Below, piece by piece: positions 10,626-22,832 of a DNA stretch of 64,000 nt. The notes below the pieces were generated by a model. That model had not been told where the DNA came from. It worked only from the letters and a program-made list of their open reading frames with translations, and made no database searches. Both the position numbers and the translations under genes were made by a program. This DNA comes from Euclidia mi (taxonomy: Eukaryota > Arthropoda > Insecta > Lepidoptera > Erebidae). Positions within the stretch are counted from its first letter, which is position 1; each line of letters opens with the position of its first letter. Location: positions 19,380,807-19,444,806 of the forward strand of contig OX123190.2 of NCBI GenBank assembly GCA_944739405.2, given 5' to 3'.

Positions 10626-13600
10626 ATGTGTTTTGCGTTCAACCTCATTTACCTATTTATGAAATTGAATAAATATGATGGTTTGAATATTTGTCACAAA
10701 ATAAAATACATGAAAAAGAAAAAGGCAACGGGTAGGGGGGTCGCGAAATATTTATCTATACTAAGGGAGCCGTGTCATGAAAAAGGTTGGAAAGCACTGT
10801 GTTGTGTTATGGGAAATAACACCATAGTACATAAAAATAACGTAGAACATTGTTCTCAAGCTCAGGCTTTCAATGAAAACACCAATAAAACTACACCAAA
10901 AGCAAAACTTATCCCTAACAAAACTAAGTTCAGTTGCCTACACAAATTAAGCGCAACCCTAATAAAAGACTGTAGCAGTAAGAGGGCGAGAGAGTTCTTT
11001 AGAAGTAAAGACCTAATAAATGATTCGTTAACTGTATATTCAGGTCTGGTGATCAAACGGCACAACATTCGGATATGGTGCCACGACTGCGACATGGCGC
11101 GTCTGCAGCGCGTCGTGTGGGAAGGCCACGGCGCCAGGCTGCTCAGCGAGGTCTCCAACCAGCCCGTTGTCAAGCGGTTCTTGGAGGCTGTTCCTTACAT
11201 CATGGTTTGTATTTCTCATTTTCACCAACTTTGATTTCAAAAGTGTCCGCTAATACATGGTTTTCCTCTAAGGTAAAAACTGACTGACACTAACATTGTG
11301 ATGACCGCACGAATCGGTCGATTCATGAAGTTAGAAGATAAACATGCTTTTATACCCGTTCTTATAGATGGATGACAAATGTCTAAAGCTCCGTGTCACA
11401 GAGAGCACGATAAAGGTCTATCAAGAAATAACCAAGATCAAATTTCATTATTTCCAGAACACGATCCGCGATATCCACAATGATGTGGTGCAGAACGATA
11501 TAGAAAGTTTGATGAAGCATGCCGGCGATCCTGTGCCGCCTCAGGCCTTGTCCAGCAGGGACTCTCACAACATGACTGTAATGCACAAGGTAAGTATACC
11601 ATCCAATCCCAATACAATCTTCTAAGGATAAGAAACTCTTTTAATAATTATAAAGTTTATATACAGAGCTGATGAAGATGAATTGCTTGTTAACAAGCTT
11701 TCCAAAAAGTAACAATTTTGCCCCAAAAAGTGAATAATTTTTAATTTCGATTTTGTTGACGACAAGGTGGTTTTATTTTTAATCTTTAAATAGATATCTC
11801 AGAAACCGTTAATGTTGAACCCCTAGTTGACGGGGTCAATTTGTTGCAAACGACCTCAAAAAAGGTAGTCTACCAACTCGCACTTGGCCAGCGTGGTGGA
11901 CTACGGCCCATGCGCCCAATAGTGGGACAGTATAAAGGGCTGATGATGAATGAATGAAATGACCTCAAAAATAACCTCTTTCAAGGAATAGGTCGAATTA
12001 CTAAACATCCTGTATATATCCTCCTTTCCGGCTCGTGGTCAGCTTAACTAACTGTTATCAAAATGATGAATGATTTTCCTTAACTACAATTGGGATGGGT
12101 TGGATGAAAATTATCCTATTATACAAAAATATTAAAAAAATTACTGCAATAACATCGTAACATTGTCATTTAATAATAAATTACACAGGCTGCGGGCTTG
12201 GGTCACGGTGGTATTCTCAAATACATCGCCGAGAGGTATCCGCAAGGTATCAATGACGTAGACAACGACGGCCGCACTCCGCTTCATTACGCCGCCGCGA
12301 TGAGGGACGATCAGCACACCTACAACACTTTGGTCAGCCTAGGCGCTGACGAAAGCGTTGTCGACAACGTGAGTATTAGACTGACACTAAAATAACCTTA
12401 AATTCATTAAGACACTGCATGCTGAATCTAAAATATATTAAAACACTAAAACATGGTTCAAATATTCAGACACGTGTGCTCATACAAAATAATTCTTTGA
12501 TTTTAGAAAAATAAAACACCTGGTTATTACGTAAATAGGCCCCAGGAGATAGATAAAAATATCCTCAAAACTTTGCCTGATGCACCTCGGACACCTTCGA
12601 GTGCATACCCAAATTCTTGGGACTGGAAATTACTGGATACTGAAGTCATAGCAGAATTAAACAAAAAATCCAGGAGGAGGAATTTAAAAGCGTCTAATGA
12701 AAATATTTCTTCAAAAGATACAAATACTAATACTGTTTCGGATAGTACTGACAATCGCATTGTTGGTGGAATGAAAGGCAGTAGCACGCATGAACTGATT
12801 AATCATTTGCCTGAATTAGATGACGTAAAAGAAACTAAAAACGATATTGATAATCACATTGCAAACGTAGAAAATAATAAGGTGAGCGTTGCATGTCACT
12901 TTGTCACGGAATGTTTATAACGTTGAGTTGCGTTGCTTTTTGATAAACATTTGCATGAACATTTATTTTGTGCATTTTAGGAATCTGAAGAAATAGAGGC
13001 TCATAATGAAGATGAAAACGATGAGGCAGAAAACAATGAAGAAGAACATAAGGAAGAGGATAATGCAAACGAAGATGAAAATAATTCACATGAACAAGAA
13101 GAAAATAATGTAAATGTTGAAGTGGTTAGCGAAGAAGGTGAAGTGAATCGTGAAAATGATGATAAATCAGCAGAAAACCATGAGGTATCAGCAGAAAACC
13201 ATGAGGAATCAGCAGAAAACCATGAGGAATCAGCAGGAAACCATGAGGAATCAGCAATAACCCATGGGGAAACAGCAGAAACCCATGAGGAATCAGCAGA
13301 AAACCATAAGGAAACAGCACACAACCATGAGGAAACAGCACACAACCATGAGGAAACAGCACACAACCATGAGGAAACAGCACACAACCATGAGGAAACA
13401 GCAGAAACTCATGAAAAATCAGCAGAAAACCATGAAGAATCAGCAGGAAATCATGAGGAATCAATTGGGAATATTGAAAAACAAGAGGAATACGTCAGTG
13501 AGGAACCTGAACATGAGAATAATAAAAACAAGGACAAAAGGGATTTAGCGCATGACAACGAGCCACAACCAGATCATGAAGAAAACGAGAAAGAAATTCA

Positions 13601-16600
13601 TCATACAAAAGATAATGAAAATGAACCGCAAAATAACAAAAGTCATGAGGAAGATCATGAGGATAAAAATGCTGATCCAAATAATAAAAAAACTGTAGCA
13701 GAAACTGTAGCAGATAAACATGAAGCTAACAAAAAGGAGCCCAAGTCATGTGCTGAAGAACCTGTACAAAAGAAGGAGCAAGCCAATTCATCAAAACATT
13801 CTGATGATCATAAAGATGATTCCCATAAACGAGCTGATAATCACAAAGATAAATCCGATAAAACTGATAGTGAAGATGATTCAAATAAAGTTGAAGATCA
13901 CAATGATGAATCTCATCTAAATAAGGAACATGAAAACAATAAATTTGCAGAGGATGGTGCTACAACAAATGAAGGTAATACTAATGGTGAACACAGTGAA
14001 GATGATGACGATGTTCAAGTGCAAGGAGAAACACATTCAGAATATAGTGATTCAAACCGTAAGAGCACAGCGGAACTGTCTGACTTGGGAAGTGCCAAGA
14101 GAGGTAAAGCTGATATCTCTTCTGGCACTATACACGCAACTATCAAAATATAATCCTCTTAATTATTAATCAATTATAAGAGGGTCCCTGACAAGTTCAA
14201 TATTTATGATTATTTTGCTAATTAAGGAAACGTGACCAACGGCCGAAGTACACAGGAAAGTCTTATAGAAGGTCTCGTAAGTGCCGATGCCGAACAGGAT
14301 TCGCAAGATGCAAGTATGACGCAAAGAGAGGAATCAGTTCACGGAGAAGTTCTCGTTGTTGTAAGTATACATGTAACTTGTACCATCAAGTAAGAATCGA
14401 CCAAGTAAAGAAGGTAATAAGTAAATGAATTAGTTGATTGTGGTGTTTTTAGACTAGAAGCATCATTGTAGCACTGTGTAATTCTCACAGACACCTCGTA
14501 ACACCACTGTCATGATTGATTTGCCAGCTTCTTAGATATTTGTATTTTCCGACAAGTAAATACTATTAGTCCGCCGTTGTAGTTCACACATCTCAAATTA
14601 TTACCGAAGACCAATACTAATTGCCATTTACAACTTTACAGGACAATGAAATAGACCCAGAGGTAACAGATTTAATAAACAATGCAAATATGGAAATGCT
14701 CGCTACATTAGTTTTAAACGGTGAAGGATCAAGGCTCATAGGAAGAAATTCAAGAAATTCTGAGCTACAAGCTTTCCTCGATAATGTTCCAACATATATG
14801 GTAATAAGTAAACTTTAATAAAACAAACTTAAATCTCTCTTTTATTAAAGTTAAATTTACGTATTAAAAATAATTGTACTAATTTAAATTACTCTTTTAG
14901 CAAAAGATAAACAAAGTTCACGTCGCTGCCAGGGAAGGGAATATAAGAGATCTTCAGGCTGCACTAGATAGACGAAAATTTGCCATAGCTAGGGATCCTA
15001 TATCGCCAAATGGAGCTACACCATTACATGTCGCAACAGTATTTGGAAAAACTAATATCATGAAGTACTTAGGAGGGAGGTCAGTTATAAAAAACTTCAG
15101 CTAAATAATCGCCATTATTCTCTTTATATACAGGGGGACTTGTAATTGCCCGAATTCCGTAGATAAAGTACTTGGTCCAATCATATTTTCGAACTACCCA
15201 AGAACCCATTAAAATATACACACAACATTTCATTCCAATTGCTCCAGGCACTTAAGAGGAGTTAGATGGCAAACATATACAGATACAGTGTGATTTGTAA
15301 TTGCTCATAAACCTTTCGGGCGGTAAATCAGCAGTAATTGACCTGCTCGCCTGTGTTGCGAAAATTATACTTATATATTAGACTATAACAAAAAAGATTG
15401 TAAGTAAATACTCTTCTTTTATTAATAGGTTCCCTGAAACTCTCTCAGCGGTAGACTTCGAAGGAAGGACTGCTTTACATTACGCAGCAATATTACCCGA
15501 TAATGGCCATTACTACAATTTACTTCAACAACTTGGTGCCAATTCGAAGGATTTAGATGATGTAAGTACACGCTTACTTTATATTTGTCTATATAGCAGA
15601 AACAAAATACAAACCTGTTAATACTGCACAGAGATGCTCCATTATATTCACGTTACTAACCTGATCATATTCATACAATAGCAAAAAGGTTGATAACATG
15701 TTATTAAAATAATATAAGCAATGGTAGTAAACTTAAACCCTAAACTTCGTCTTACAAAGCTTTTGTTAAAACGTTATGAAACACGTATGTAAAATCTCGA
15801 GTGCGTGAGTCCGTACAATTATTCGTTTTAAAAAAAATCACTAAGTTTATCCTGATTCATGTTTTTATTATAATGTATAATTTTGTACAGAATGGAAGGT
15901 CGGCTGAAGAATATCTAAAGGATCCATCTGCATTACCTTTTGAGCAGCTTGTATCAGATTATGGTATAAGTGAAGATGTCGTGCAAAATATGTTCTCTGA
16001 TAAAGGTATGTAAACACTTGCGAAACTAGCATCACTATTATTCTCCAAAGAAAAAGAGCACATTAATTAATAATCTTGTACATATATTTTAATCTGAGTA
16101 TGTCCAGTGCCTGAGGACCATGTATCGTCTCGCCGCATTTTGGAAGTACCTGAAGCTTTAGATACTCTGGACCGATGTTACCGTCTCCTCGCATCAGCTA
16201 GACCAGCTCGAACTCCATTGTCAGCCTCATCAAACCGAGCGACACCTCCAATAGTTCTTGCCCGGTTTCTTAAGAAAAATATTTTTGACATTATAAAATA
16301 CAGAGTTACTAAGCTTGATCATGATCTCTTTGATGTTATTTGGCCTGCCGTAAAGAAACTTCCTGATAACAGAAATATAATCCAGACCGTTGAAGAAGAC
16401 TTCCCTGGAGGCATAACTGCGCCCGATTACTATGTTTATGAAGTATTTCAAGAATTTTTAATCCCACTCATTAAAGATCTTCACAACATAAACGTGAATT
16501 CGGAGTTGCCAATGCACCCACAGTCAGATTTTATAAAAAAATCTTCGGCGAAGCTGTATACGGAACCGCTTGTGGAATTAAATATTGATCCTAATGATGA

Positions 16601-17468
16601 ATTTGTACTTTCTGGGGCCATAGAATGTTCAAGAAACTTAGAAGGATTTGAATTACCCTTAAATCTAAAAGTAGGAAAATTAGAAACGATTGAAAGAATT
16701 ATAACAACAATATTAACGCAAGAAGATTTTTCAAAATTCAGTGAACAGCCTAATCCTGAATCAGATCAAAAAGGAGGCACATATTACACAATGAATGAAG
16801 TTTTGGAAAAGCCTTCTGAGATTTGTGCAACGTTAGCATCGAGTGGGTTGTTGATAGCTCTTTGCGATCGTGAAGAAATAGATGATAGCTTGAGATTGCA
16901 TGGCAGGCATTGGCCTTACGGGCGAGGAGTGTTTGTAAGTGATGATAAAAGTGTAGCAGTGTGGATTAATGTGCACGACCATGTTCGAGTACTAGTTTCT
17001 ACTTCACAAGACTCACCCGGTGAAATCGGCCTACCGTTCAGTAGAATTTCATACATCATGAGTTATCTTCACGAGAAACTTGATTTCGTAACAGATGCAA
17101 AATTGGGACACTTGTCCGCCAGGCCTACATTTTTAGGAGCTGGCATTCGTTTTAGTCTCATTGTCAATTTTCCTGGACTTTCAAAGGATCCTGAAAACAT
17201 GAAACACTTGTGTGCAATGAGAGGTCTGCAATATCGTGAAACTTTAAGTACTGATATCGCCAGAATTAGCAACTATCAATGTTTGAGTGTAACCGAAACT
17301 AATTGCTTTAATGATTTTGCTACAGCGGCTTCAAATCTTCTCCATTTGGAAAAAGATTTATCGATGCAAAATTCAGCGCACATAGCTACTATGTTAACGA
17401 ATATTTTCCGCAGGAAAAGAAGTAGCTTAACAGGTCAAGAGAGCCTAGAGAAAAGGGAGAAGTTATAG
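10626..17468 (+). CDS. Gene A: ankyrin-repeat / acidic repeat / pseudo-phosphagen-kinase protein
   Basis: Coding exons: 10626?-11204, 11368-11589, 12189-12368, 12507-12881, 12981-14103, 14227-14360, 14642-14800, 14901-15079, 15429-15561, 15891-16005, 16108-17468; about 1519 residues if the first ATG of the open frame is used. All internal junctions are GT-AG and phases match. Order: ankyrin block 1 (TVMHKAAGLGHGGILKYI, DNDGRTPLHYAAAM); Glu/His/Asn-rich region with 14 heptads; ankyrin block 2 (NGATPLHVATVFGKTNIMKY, EGRTALHYAA); C-terminal phosphagen-kinase domain that looks catalytically dead. The 5' exon is least certain: the frame is open from 10458 and the part after 11043 matches the equivalent exon of block 2 (shared FL..VP.(Y)M end), while the upstream part resembles nothing I know; further 5' exons are possible. 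Gene B shares the module and follows in tandem. Possible axonemal scaffold (inference). A candidate AATAAA is at 17984. Confidence 0.82.
11876..11956 (+). repeat. SINE 3' fragment in an intron of gene A
   Basis: Contains cttggccagcgtggtggact, caatagtgggacag and a gatgatgaatga tail, the 3' module of SINE family B. It lies in the 11590-12188 intron, away from the splice sites. Confidence 0.6.
13167..13460 (+). repeat. Coding minisatellite: 14 x 21 bp (SAENHEE heptads)
   Basis: Fourteen uninterrupted in-frame 21-bp units in gene A encode variants of S/T-A-E/H-N-H-E-E (roughly residues 515-612). Four adjacent units are identical TAHNHEE, indicating recent expansion. Flanking sequence is also very acidic. 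The composition leaves several other frames and the complementary strand open, which explains the overlapping long ORFs here; those are not genes. Period 7 with charged residues could form a helical or extended spacer; role unknown. Confidence 0.93.
16108..17468 (+). other. Phosphagen-kinase-like exon of gene A
   Basis: This last exon carries a whole arginine/creatine-kinase fold. N-terminal lobe: FLKKNIFDIIKYRVTKLDHD through FLIPLIKDLHNI. Catalytic lobe: DPNDEFVLSGAIECSRNLEG, WPYGRGVFVSDDKSVAVWIN, LSARPTFLGAGIRFSL, and GLQYRETLSTDIARISNYQC. By eye against known arginine kinases: the reactive-cysteine signature CPTNLGT is RPTFLGA (Arg codon 17121-17123), the substrate loop NEEDH is NVHDH (16968-16982), the two phosphate-binding Args of ST(R)V(R)C are Ala and Glu, and RGTRGEH is RETLSTD. 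The Arg in DHVRV and that in GIRFS are kept. A pseudoenzyme is inferred. Confidence 0.85.
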
Positions 17469-18221
17469 ACGTCAAAAATATTTATATTAATTGTTTAATC
17501 ACAATCACCTAAGCATTCACGTTTCACTATTAATTTTATCGAATGTTGGAAAGATTGTAGGTACTGAAAGTGTATCTACGAATGGTTATAGCTGAGCGAC
17601 ATCTAAATATCTCTTTGCATCTATAAAGTTTTAGGTCAGTACTGTATTATTTGTTACGTTTCCTTGTGGGGTGGCGTGTTCGTGTGAGTCTACACCAGAG
17701 TAATTTCATCACAAACGTTCACGCTTTAACAATCAAACAAACAATGCTTTGCACGCTCATCATCAACCATCTGTCTTTCCAACATTAGATACTATTAGTG
17801 TGATGTATAATATGTGTATCTATTTCATAATTTTGTGTTTAGTCTAGTCAAATTTTACTTATAATAGGCAATAATTATGACCGCTAAGATAAAGCTAGAC
17901 GGAGTTTTAATAATACATTAATCCGTCACTGTTCCTTTGTATTTAGACACACAACGCTCACAGTAAACAATCAATCGATCGATAATAAAATAGACCATAT
18001 CAATTATGACTGGGTAGTGCTAATAGAGCCTTTCTTTCTATTCAGGGGCCATCAGGGGCTTATAATAGTCCACCCACCGACCCACCTGGTGACCACGTTC
18101 GCGTAAAAACTCACGTGTTTGATGTATTCTCACACCCCTTCCCCTCCCACATAATACTTCGAAGGCCGCCACAATGAATAATTGATCGGTTTCAGGCACA
18201 AGCCACCCCGACAATGGCCAC

Positions 18222-21200
18222 ATGGACATTCCCATCTTTCGTACCGAGGAGGGCAGATATCTTGCTAAGTGTAAGCTCCTATTCAAGTTTTAAATAAAAT
18301 AGTTTAATCAATGACAAAATGGAGATAGGGAATGTTGACAAGGACATTCATTTGGACGATGTGTTCACAGCTCTCGGCGATCCTTTAATCAAAGGTCTAA
18401 CCGAAGTGGCTAATATTAAACCTAAGGATCCGGTGGCGTTCCTAGCAAGTTTCCTCCATAACTTTCCGGAGCGCGAAAAGCCAATCTTAGGTATGCAGGT
18501 GAGCAAATGGTTTAAATTATTGAGTGCTTGATTCTAGTGGCTGTTGATGCTGACTTTTAATTTTGATTTTGTGGGCTTTCAAGGCCATCTGTAATTAATG
18601 TCTGTTATTGTCTATTCAATTGATATATCATGGTAAAATTGTATTATTTAGGAAACAAATATGATGGTGACTCACGAAGCGGCCGAAGTAGAGAACGAGC
18701 AGCCGGCCCCCGCGCCAAAACCCGTACCCTCAAAAGAGATCCGAAACCGTACGGCCACGAAGCCGGGCCGGCCTATTGACGTGGTCACCGTGGAGCCTCC
18801 TACAGTCACCAGCCCTGATGCACCGGAGACCGCTTTTAGCAGCGCTAGCAGGGTAAGCAATTTTAATAAAGTGATTGTAAATATTTATTTAGGGCGCGCG
18901 TTCTTAACCAATTCTTTTAGTCCAATATTAGCACTGTTAACAAATTTTAGTGATAGTACTATTGAAATGCTTTTATTTTAAAGACGAAATGTTGTAACTC
19001 AAACTCAAACTCAAATATGTTTATTTCCATAAAAATGTTTAAATTTATTGGACACGTCAGAAAGTCATACAAATAAAAAAATAAAAAAGTAACATTAAAT
19101 GCATATTAACATAGTTGAGCATTGAAAAAAATGCCTGTTTAGAAATTAGAGCCTCGTGAGAAGAATCATGCAAGAAACTCCGGGCCACTCTTTTCTACGT
19201 CTTGATTCTATACAATTTAAAAACTTAGTAACTACATTGAATTTTTCATAGGTATATGAGCTGGTGTGTCTATAATGTTGTTGTCAATTAATAAGGTTTT
19301 TTTTAATAATAATAAAAGTACTAACTAGCATAATATAGACACAATAACTCACACTCACATGAAACTAAACACTAATCAAACAAAGTAGCCTGTGGGACCG
19401 AGCAAATTAATCCCAAGCATTTTTATCTTCAATATAATCTAGCACTTAATTTTTGACAAAGTTTACGTTTTATAATCTTTTTGAATTTATTATAACTTAA
19501 ATTTTGAATATTGCTTGGCACTTTATTGTAAAAGCGCACACATTGGCCTTGAAAAGATTTTTTTATTTTCTCTAGCCGGGTAGCCGGCACTACTAGCTTA
19601 CTCTTATTTCTAGTATTCAAATTGTGGATATCACTTTTCTTTGAGTATGAGGCCTTGTTTTGGAATAAATATATTAGGTTGGAATACTAAATTTTATTGA
19701 TATATGGATTACTAAATTGTAGGTAATATGAGTACTAATGCACTGAGAAAACTTAAGATCTTGATTGGTAATCTTTTAACAGTTAAGTATAGATTTAGTT
19801 TGAAAATGTCTTGGTAAATTAATCGGTAGGTATTAAATTAATGATCCCCCCCGTGGGATCTCCACCTTGTTAGTGGGTATTACGGCCTTGCACTCCAGCC
19901 GTCGAGTCCCACATACGTGCGTAAATGCATTCCCACAGCGAAGAAAAAAAAAATATTGATAGTTGTAGTGCAATACCTTTTTATGTATTATTGAAAAGAC
20001 AACAAACTTCACGATCATAAGACAACGTTACAATGCTGTTTTAACACTAATCCGATATTTTTTCTAGGATGAACACGGACAATCTATGCTACATTTCGCA
20101 GCGGCCCGCACACATGCACGTAACGCTCTGTTCCAACTGCTTCAAGAGTCCGACATCAGTCTGGGCTACAGAGATGAACTATACAGGACGGCTCGAGATG
20201 TTTCTATCCAAGCCAACGTACCAGAAAATACTAGCGAAATAGACAAATGGGTTCTACATTTGGCTGCGAGAGGTACACAAACAGAAATCTATGAAAATTC
20301 ATTGAATATTCTGCATGTGCTTGGTGTTAAATATTGTTTTATTACTACAGGAAATACAGAAAAGATCATGGAACTACTTCTTGAAGGTTATGACCATATT
20401 CTCGACGTGGTGGATGAAGATGGTGTGCCAATTACAGAAGTCATAGCCCAACGCGGTGACACCGAAATGAGCAACTTGCTCGCTTCTATACCAGGGTTTG
20501 AGGTATGTGGAGTTCTAATAACTTTGTAGTTTTCATGATTTTTACCAACTTTTGCGATGTGATTGTTTTTTTACTTTCCAGTCTGGATTAAGCTCTATTG
20601 ACCTCTCAATTATTTTAATATTATAAAGCAATCGTTATAGATTACATCGTCGTAAGGTTTTTCATGTCCATAGCTATTATAAAATTTTCAATATATCGTT
20701 AGCGTCAGCGCACACGAAGAGCAGAGCAGAGAAGAGCATTTTGTGAAATCATTGAAAAATAAATCTTATGAAATTCCATTCATTTCAAAATTGAATACAC
20801 GTCCAAACTTGATGCTCAAGCTTGCAAGTAAATGTTTGAGTACCTATGCGTTCTACATGCGCGAGCGTGCTCGAGCCGCCGCCGCGTGTCGCCCGCGCTC
20901 GGTATGCCACAGCGAGAAGACTGTGGACGTGCGTTTACTACTTATAACGCGGCCAGAGTCAGTTGGAAATCATGGACGAAGAAAAGTTGATCGTGCACTC
21001 CCGCCTGGCAACCCAGAGCATTTTCAACGGAGCTTGCTCACGGAAGGGCGAGCATACCGCCTGCATGGTCGAGCAATTTGCAGTTCAGTGTGCGCTGACC
21101 CATAAATATGAGACAGTGTTTAAGATAGTTCTTTAATTTATACCTATTATACTATGAATTTTATTATCATATACCTAATCACTTGTCCTGATTGACACAG

Positions 21201-22702
21201 AGCCCAAACTAATGAAGCTAGAAATTCAAAAGACTTTTCTATATTCCAACCTACAGGGAATCCCTAAAGGCTGGCGCACACTGACGTCACGGCATGGCAT
21301 GGCACGGCAAAAGATTTGATTACTGATCAAGTTATTTTTATTCTTATTTCAAGGAGTTTAGAATTCATAACACTATTTCGATACAATCATATCGTGGCAC
21401 GGCGTGGCATACTGCGGCACGACGTTGAATACTGCGGCACGCCGCGGTATGCCACGGCGTCCCGCAGTATGCCACGGCGTCCCGCAGTATGCCACAGCGT
21501 AATCATTTAATAAATTGCTGAATTCACCGTTAGTAACTCCATAAATTATGTACCCAGAATTGTTTTCTCTTCAACGTATCAGTCTCTATTTGTCTTTCTT
21601 CATCTTCAGCAAGAAGTGCTATTAATGCCAGTCAATTGGCTCCTTCGGGCTGCCAAAACTTGCCGTGCCGCGCCGTGCAGCCAGTCTGCGCCGGCCGTAA
21701 AGAGATATACAGGATAAACTATAAAGCCGACTACCTCGTTGGTCTCGCGGCATAAATATGCGCGTGGGATTGGGAGGTCTCGGGTTCGATCCCCGGGTCG
21801 GGCAAAGTGTTATTGGGTTTTTTCCGTTAGGAAATTCTCAGTAGCAGCACGGAGTCTGGTAATGTGCCCAGTACGGCAATAGGCTCGCCTACGTGGGACT
21901 AAAATAAATCTGGCTAAGTAGGTGTAGCAATATGTACACCTCTGCCTACCTCTTCGGGGATATAGGCGTGAGACTATGTGTATGTATGTACTATAAAGCC
22001 TGAAGACCGCTGATTCTAAAGGTAGAAAATGCGCGCGCAATAGTCAATTTTATACAACATTGTTGAATCTATTGGGAGGCCAAAGAAATGAAGGATGGAC
22101 TGAGGGAGGAAGGTTATGAGAGAGAGAAAGGTGGAAATAATTTTATAAAGGTTTAGATTGAAGTATGGTAGAAAAGGATATTCTGCGACGACCCCAAATA
22201 AACAATGACGACGATAACTGTTGAAACTATTGTGGTTTTAGGACTCTCGTGAAGCGTTACACGGTGCCGTGAGGAGGGGTGACCTCGCAGCCGTACAGAC
22301 GGCTCTGTCGGGCGAAGGTGCTCGTACCCTCGCTCGAAGCCAGAACACCTTCGGTAGGACCGCCCTCCACGTTGCCGTGCTGGCGCAGCACGAAGACATC
22401 GTCGCGTATTTGGCGCAAACTTTCCCGGAACTTCTACGCCTTGGAGATAACGTAAGACATCTGATTTAGTAGCGTTACTCCTTCAAAGCTTCATATAAGA
22501 AGTCATTGTTTTCTGCCCACAGCTGGAACGCACTCCGCTCCACTACGCCATGGGAGTCGAAAAGATAGAATCCCTGAGCAGAGTTTTGATCAGAGCCGGC
22601 GCCAAACGTGTCCTCAAAGACCTAAAAGGTCGCCAGCCTACCTACTACTTCATGAACAAATCCGAAATTCTCAGACTCAAAGAAGAGGAAGAGGTTTACT
22701 GA
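18222..22702 (+). CDS. Gene B: Dpy-30 motif ankyrin-repeat protein
   Basis: Coding exons: 18222-18270, 18371-18498, 18652-18852, 20068-20272, 20351-20502, 22242-22451, 22523-22702 (TGA); 374 residues. The first exon gives MDIPIFRTEEGRYLAK, and joining at T|CT restores a full Dpy-30 motif (RYLAK-SLGDPLIKGLTEVANIKP-KDPVAFLASFL), a dimerisation helix pair that docks amphipathic helices in axonemal and chromatin complexes. An in-frame ATG at 18319 exists but would delete the motif's start. Then come a Pro/Ala-rich linker (about 60-126) and ankyrin repeats (GQSMLHFAAARTHARNAL, DKWVLHLAARGNTEKIMELL, FGRTALHVAVLAQHEDIV, LERTPLHYAMGVEKIESL), and an acidic end. The block VP/IPG..|D-R at the exon 5/6 boundary parallels gene A. 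The short 20273-20350 intron (78 nt) has no in-frame stop and may be retained. A ttcag acceptor at 18191-18195 hints at a 5'UTR intron. Confidence 0.85.
18995..19690 (-). mobile_element. LINE 3' fragment (jockey/CR1-like) in gene B intron
   Basis: On the minus strand 19620-19429 encodes a typical ORF2 C-terminus of this group (LEKIKKSFQGQCVRFYNKVP, then SNIQNLSYNKFKKIIKRKL). The 3'UTR follows towards lower coordinates and ends in a (gagttt)n-like tail at about 19000-19018. It is 5'-truncated and lies in the intron 18853-20067, antisense to gene B. Confidence 0.65.
19846..19952 (+). mobile_element. Short poly(A) retro-insertion sharing a 5' block with 60432-61030
   Basis: Starts ccccccgtgggatctccacc, as does the insertion at 60432-61030, and ends in a poly(A) run (about 19942-19952). 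The middle sequence differs and is very short, so it is probably an internally deleted LINE copy. A clear target duplication was not found. Confidence 0.5.
21268..21702. mobile_element. Harbinger-like MITE in gene B intron
   Basis: Imperfect inverted ends: ggctggcgcacactg...ggcacggca at the left and tgccgtgccgcgccgtgcag...gcgccggcc at the right. The interior has direct short repeats (gcggcac, cgtcccgcagtatgcca). Upstream at 20960-21115 a short frame beginning MDEEKLIV resembles the start of MADF-domain proteins carried by PIF/Harbinger elements, suggesting a second related fragment. No transposase. Confidence 0.5.
21729..21989 (+). repeat. SINE family A with 11-bp TSD
   Basis: Complete copy (B box near 21781-21796, body cagtagcagcacggagtctg, tatgtatg tail), flanked by actataaagcc at 21718-21728 and 21990-22000. 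It sits in the 20503-22241 intron of gene B. Confidence 0.85.
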
Positions 22703-22832
22703 CATCATGCAAAAGTTATCTCTTAAGACCCACCGAATATATAATACTCAGGTGTGGTGCAAAGTAAAACTAGGCATCAAAGATGGCTGTGGCTTGTACG
22801 GAAAACTTTATAAAAGTGAACTGTCTGGACAG

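Noticed and set aside
13001..13548. Long overlapping ORFs on the other frames and minus strand of the heptad repeat
   Set aside because: They arise because a 21-bp repeat without stops in one frame is often open in others. Only the frame continuous with the flanking exons matches splice phases.
18038..18286. 82-codon minus-strand ORF upstream of gene B
   Set aside because: It overlaps the first coding exon of gene B in antisense, shows no family resemblance and has no supporting splice signals.
18319..18498. ATG at 18319 as the gene B start
   Set aside because: It truncates the Dpy-30 motif, whereas the upstream exon restores it with consensus splice sites. It is also preceded by an overlapping five-codon upstream frame at 18311.
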